Assembly (NCBI GenBank): GCA_034770075.1
Contig: CM068379.1
Location: 18,971,506-19,035,505, forward strand
Reading direction: 5' to 3'
Length of the DNA stretch: 64,000 nucleotides
Origin: Aralia elata
Taxonomy: Eukaryota; Streptophyta; Magnoliopsida; Apiales; Araliaceae
Translations under genes and position numbers: made by a program
Notes under the pieces: model-generated
What the model was told of the DNA's origin: nothing
The model's input: the letters and a program-made list of their open reading frames with translations, nothing else
The model's database searches: none
Part shown: positions 60,922-64,000 of the stretch, one piece after another
Numbering within the stretch: position 1 is the stretch's first letter
Layout of the letters: the number at the start of each line of letters is the position of its first letter

Positions 60922-61434
60922 ACCGGGCGGATAGTCAAGCCGACGACTATAAAACAAGCGCTTGGTGGGGAGGCAACCCCACCCGAGTATCGATTTCTAT
61001 CCTTTTTACGCTTCCTATTTTATTTCAATAGTTTTATTGTTTTTACTTTACAGTTCGCGTAGCCACTGGTCGTGTTTCCGTTAGTATAAGTCTGATTTCA
61101 GTTTTTATAGAATCTAGATTAATTTCTGTAGTTTGTGGTCTCGCATGTGTTAGAGTTGCAGTTGTACAGTTGGAAATTTTTAACCGTTGTTGCATATTGC
61201 GAGTGCAAATAGTATGATAGTACAGTTTAATAATTAGAAAAAAAAATTGTGTCCATGAGTATCTTGCATTTGTGCTAGTGTTGATTCATGGTAGTTTGTG
61301 TCAAATCTTTAGGGTTCATATGCTCTATGAATTGGCATGCTAATTTAGTCTAGAAAATTTTGGTCGAAATTGCTAATAGGCATCCCTGGTATTAATGCAG
61401 GAACTGCATTAATTTTCTGAGCCAAGTTGGAACT
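60922..61434 (+). other. Spacer after Athila pol
   Basis: AT-rich, no ORF. It begins with GCGCTTGGTGGGGAGGCAACCCCACC (two short inverted GGTGGGG/CCCCACC blocks, about 60963-60981), a small potential hairpin just after the pol stop. Confidence 0.5.
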
Positions 61435-61831
61435 CGCGCTGCAGCGTGAGGCTATGCTCTTTTCTTCACGCCGCAGCGGCACCAGGTTGATAAGCTACTG
61501 GAGAATTGCGCTGCAGCGTGACCAATTTTGCCTATGGTTCACGCTGCAGCGAGCCGATCTTGTTAGTTCAAATGTCTCACGCCGCAACGTGAGGTTACAA
61601 AGCATTAGTCACGCCGCAGCGCAAACTCTGTGTCTTCCCTATCCAAGAGCTCCCGCTGCAGCGGCGACAATCCACGCTGCAGCGTCAACACCTTTAATAA
61701 GCTACTAGAGAGTTGCACTGCAGCGTGACCAATTTTGCCTATGGTCCACGCTGCAACGAGCCGTTCAAAATAATACAAGGAACTCATGCCGCAGCATGAG
61801 TATTACATATCATTCCTCACACCGCAGCGTG
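61435..61831. repeat. Array of GC-rich palindromes (CACGCYGCAGCGTG type)
   Basis: Twelve copies of a 12-14-bp near-palindrome lie within 400 bp, starting near 61435, 61467, 61508, 61540, 61578, 61610, 61652, 61673, 61715, 61747, 61785 and 61818. Many are perfect around CGCTGCAGCG. Spacing is about 32 or 38-42 bp. They are carried in a longer unit: about 68 bp at 61489-61556 recurs at 61696-61763, and the homology continues, so the array grew by duplication of a ~207-bp unit. Confidence 0.88.
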
Positions 61832-62436
61832 AGTGCCGAGATTCGGTTTTTAAATTACCCCAACTGCTCGGCAACCTCCCCCATCTTACCATCACACCAG
61901 CAACAAAGCCCTAGCTATACCTCTCTCTCAAATCACAATTTTTCTAGCATTGCCGCAGCCGGATCCTAGGCCTTATCGCACAAAGTCTTGATGTTGGTTT
62001 GATTGTGGGATTCATCACATCGCATCTAGCAATTTTCCTCCAATTCTCACCAAGTAAGTCTTCAATTTTGGTTCCAAATTATTGGAGTTATTTTCATTCT
62101 CTGCGGGGGTTAGTACTTGGGTGATTATTGTCGTGGTTTGTGTTTGGATTTCATCTTGGGCTGCTTTTATCTACTGAGACCAACAAATTGGTGAAGTTTT
62201 GATATCCGGCTTAGGTTGTTTTGAGTTAGTTTTATGCAACGTACACCTTGTGTTTGATAAATTGCCTGAGTAGCATCTTGGTTCAGTTTGTGCTTAAGTT
62301 GGATTTTGAATAGCTTGACCATTGATTTAGTTCTACATTGGCACTGAGTTTGGCTTGTTTTAGGGCTGAATTCTGCATTGGTTTTTGTTGTTGGGCATTT
62401 GATTTCACTTGGCTTGTGTTCTGCTTGAATATTGTG
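61832..62436 (+). other. Leader of the env-position ORF
   Basis: No coding sequence is assigned. A pyrimidine-rich stretch (about 61920-61950) and several possible splice sites suggest a spliced leader for the downstream ORF, as proposed for Athila subgenomic transcripts, but none can be fixed. Confidence 0.35.
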
Positions 62437-63726
62437 ATGGCACCAAAGCATCAACGCCTGAGCATTGGAGGTTCCTCCTCCTCATCGGCCCCACAATGGG
62501 ACCAATCAAAATTCGTAAGTGTTGAGGCGTGGAATCGTTACAACAAATCCTTTGCTAAGAGGAATCTTCTGCCGGAGCATGGGTTTAGGCCGAACCACAA
62601 TAAGGATGGAAAATTAACTGAGATGATTATGAAAAGAAAGTGGATCCACTTCACTAAGCCACCCGAATCTGCAGTAATTTCAGTGGTACGAGAATTTTAT
62701 GCCAATGTCAGTGCTGAGAGACCAGTCGAGGTCACTGTCAGGGGCAAATTGGTGAAGTTTGACAGCAAGACCATTAATGCTCTGTTCGACATGCCCAACT
62801 TTGGTGGCAAGGATTTCCAGGAGCGGGGCTACCGCAGTTACAGCCAGAATAAGATCATTGCGCGGCTCTGCCAGCCCGGCACAGCCTGGAAGGTGAACGA
62901 GTTTCAGGGGAAAAAGACGAGTTTCCCACAGCCAGCCCTCAGTCGCTATGAAAAGGCTTAGTATGCCTTTATCTGCTCCAACATCATGCCTACTCGTCAC
63001 CTCAGCGATGTCACCCGTGAGCGGGCTGTGCTCCTATTTGCCATCATCACTAGGCTGGACGTCGATATTAGGGTGATCATACAAGAGCCCATTAAAAAGG
63101 CAATAAAGAGTAACATTGGTTTAGGCCTCCCGCACCCTTCTCTCATCACCCATCTCTGCAAGCGAGCCAACGTTCAGTGGGGACCGGATGACCCAACTCA
63201 GGCACCCATGTCAGTCATCGATCACCATGTCATTCAGAGGTTTATTGTTTGGCCCGGGGGCATTTCTCATGAGTGTGGCGAGGGTTACCTGCCAGGTGTT
63301 GATCCGCCCCTTACCATTGAGGGTGAGACTTCTACCCAGACTCCAGATCTTGGCTCCACCTCTGCTGGTCCACTTGCGGCGCTGATGGCTTCAATGGACC
63401 TCATGCATCAAAAGATAGGCACAATCAACAGCAGGATAGGCTCGTTCAGTCGCAGACATGACACTATTGCCCAGAGGCAGAATATATTTGCACAGTATCA
63501 TGCTGAGTTTGCCAACACGGTGGCCAACATCTATGCAGCCTTAGTTGGTGACGACGTGGACTCCATGTCGTACTAGTTTCCAGAGCCTCCTGTGTTTCCA
63601 CCGTACCCGCCTCCATCTCCGCCAGAGGGCGATCAGGCTGAGGACGAGGAGGGGGATGAGGGTGATGTTGAGGGCGATACTGCGGAGGATGTGGCGTCAG
63701 CACCACCAGCACATTCCAGCCATTGA
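62437..63726 (+). pseudogene. Athila env-position ORF (putative plant transposon protein family)
   Basis: From the ATG at 62437 (MAPKHQRLSIGGSSSS) one frame of 430 codons runs to TGA at 63724-63726, broken only by TAG at 62959 and 63574, both likely former CAG codons. Landmarks are VVREFYANVSAE, VRGKLVKFDSKTINALFDMP, then NIMPTRHLSDVTRERAVLL and GLPHPSLITHLCKRA. These are the blocks of the putative plant transposon protein domain found in Athila and related elements. Residues beyond about 300 form a helical, Gln-rich stretch, and the tail is Pro- then Glu/Asp-rich. No signal peptide or membrane helix is evident, so a viral-type envelope role is not supported. Confidence 0.8.
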
Positions 63727-64000
63727 GGGCATTGGCCAGTTCTAGTTTAGGGGAGTTTTTAGCATATTTCTGTTTATTTATTTATTTATGCGTGGTGACA
63801 TGCTTGAACTGCTGTAGTTAGGTGGTTTATTTTGGATATTTAGGACTTTGGTAGCATGCTGGATCTACATATTTTGGTTTATTTTGAACTCAAGGTTTTA
63901 TTATCTATTATTTATGGATGCCTATTTCTGGTTTTATCTTCATGAATATATGAATGCATGAGTAGCCTATGGTGTTCTTCCAGTTTTGATTTTTACCCAT
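63727..64000 (+). other. 3' untranslated part of the Athila element
   Basis: AT-rich with TTTATTTATTTATTTATG. A purine run TTAGGGGAG near 63748 might be a polypurine tract, but no LTR start follows within the window. Confidence 0.4.

Larger units (their letters stand above)
54118..64000 (+). mobile_element. Athila-type Ty3/Gypsy retrotransposon, truncated by the window edge
   Basis: The 5' LTR (54118-55436), a tRNA-Asp-type primer site, gag-pol, a palindrome-rich spacer and an env-position ORF come in the order of Athila elements. No 3' LTR is reached before 64000. It is inserted in a SIRE-type LTR. Multiple stops and three single-base shifts show that this copy is dead. Confidence 0.87.

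Overview
This is a plant nuclear window, almost certainly from a dicot. It is AT-rich and holds intron-containing genes, tRNA-primed LTR retrotransposons, Stowaway, hAT and SINE elements, and inserted plastid DNA. The species cannot be fixed from the sequence alone.

Only two ordinary host genes are supported. The first (1317-7099, +) is a four-exon gene for a SWIRM plus amine-oxidase histone demethylase of the LDL2 type. Its 2.66-kb first intron is swollen by MITEs, a tandem duplication, a hairpin and a microsatellite. The second (44971-45786, -) encodes a protein with the conserved core of BORCS8/MEF2BNB, a lysosome-positioning factor in animals.

Between them, 9.9-39.6 kb is a three-layer nest of retrotransposons. 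(1) An old, internally deleted Ty3/Gypsy element on the minus strand, with gag zinc knuckles joined to the integrase C-terminus, is split between 11.0-11.4 kb and 39.3-39.6 kb. (2) A Ty1/Copia element with ~2.3-kb LTRs and an extra 3' ORF (SIRE-like) sits inside it on the minus strand, 11394-39279, with target duplication AACAC. (3) A 13.8-kb Tat-type Gypsy element on the plus strand, 12031-25833, with target duplication ACCTT, sits inside the 3' LTR of the Copia element. The Tat element carries a decayed gag-pol with a second RNase H and, antisense between pol and the 3' LTR, a five-exon plant-mobile-domain (PMD) gene. That cargo gene is the most interesting object in the window.

The stretch 39.6-53.6 kb is intergenic. 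It holds a rearranged plastid insertion (23S rRNA, ycf2, rrn16 promoter and rps12 pieces), a 661-bp non-autonomous hAT element, a tRNA-derived SINE, the host gene above, a small ndhG-like piece, and a LINE fragment interrupted by a Stowaway MITE.

From 53.65 kb a SIRE-type LTR, inverted relative to a related LTR piece at the left window edge, is interrupted by an Athila-type Gypsy element (54118 to beyond the right edge). This element has a tRNA-Asp-type primer site, a decayed gag-pol, an array of GC-rich palindromes and an env-position ORF. All large elements carry stops and frameshifts, so the copies seen here look inactive.
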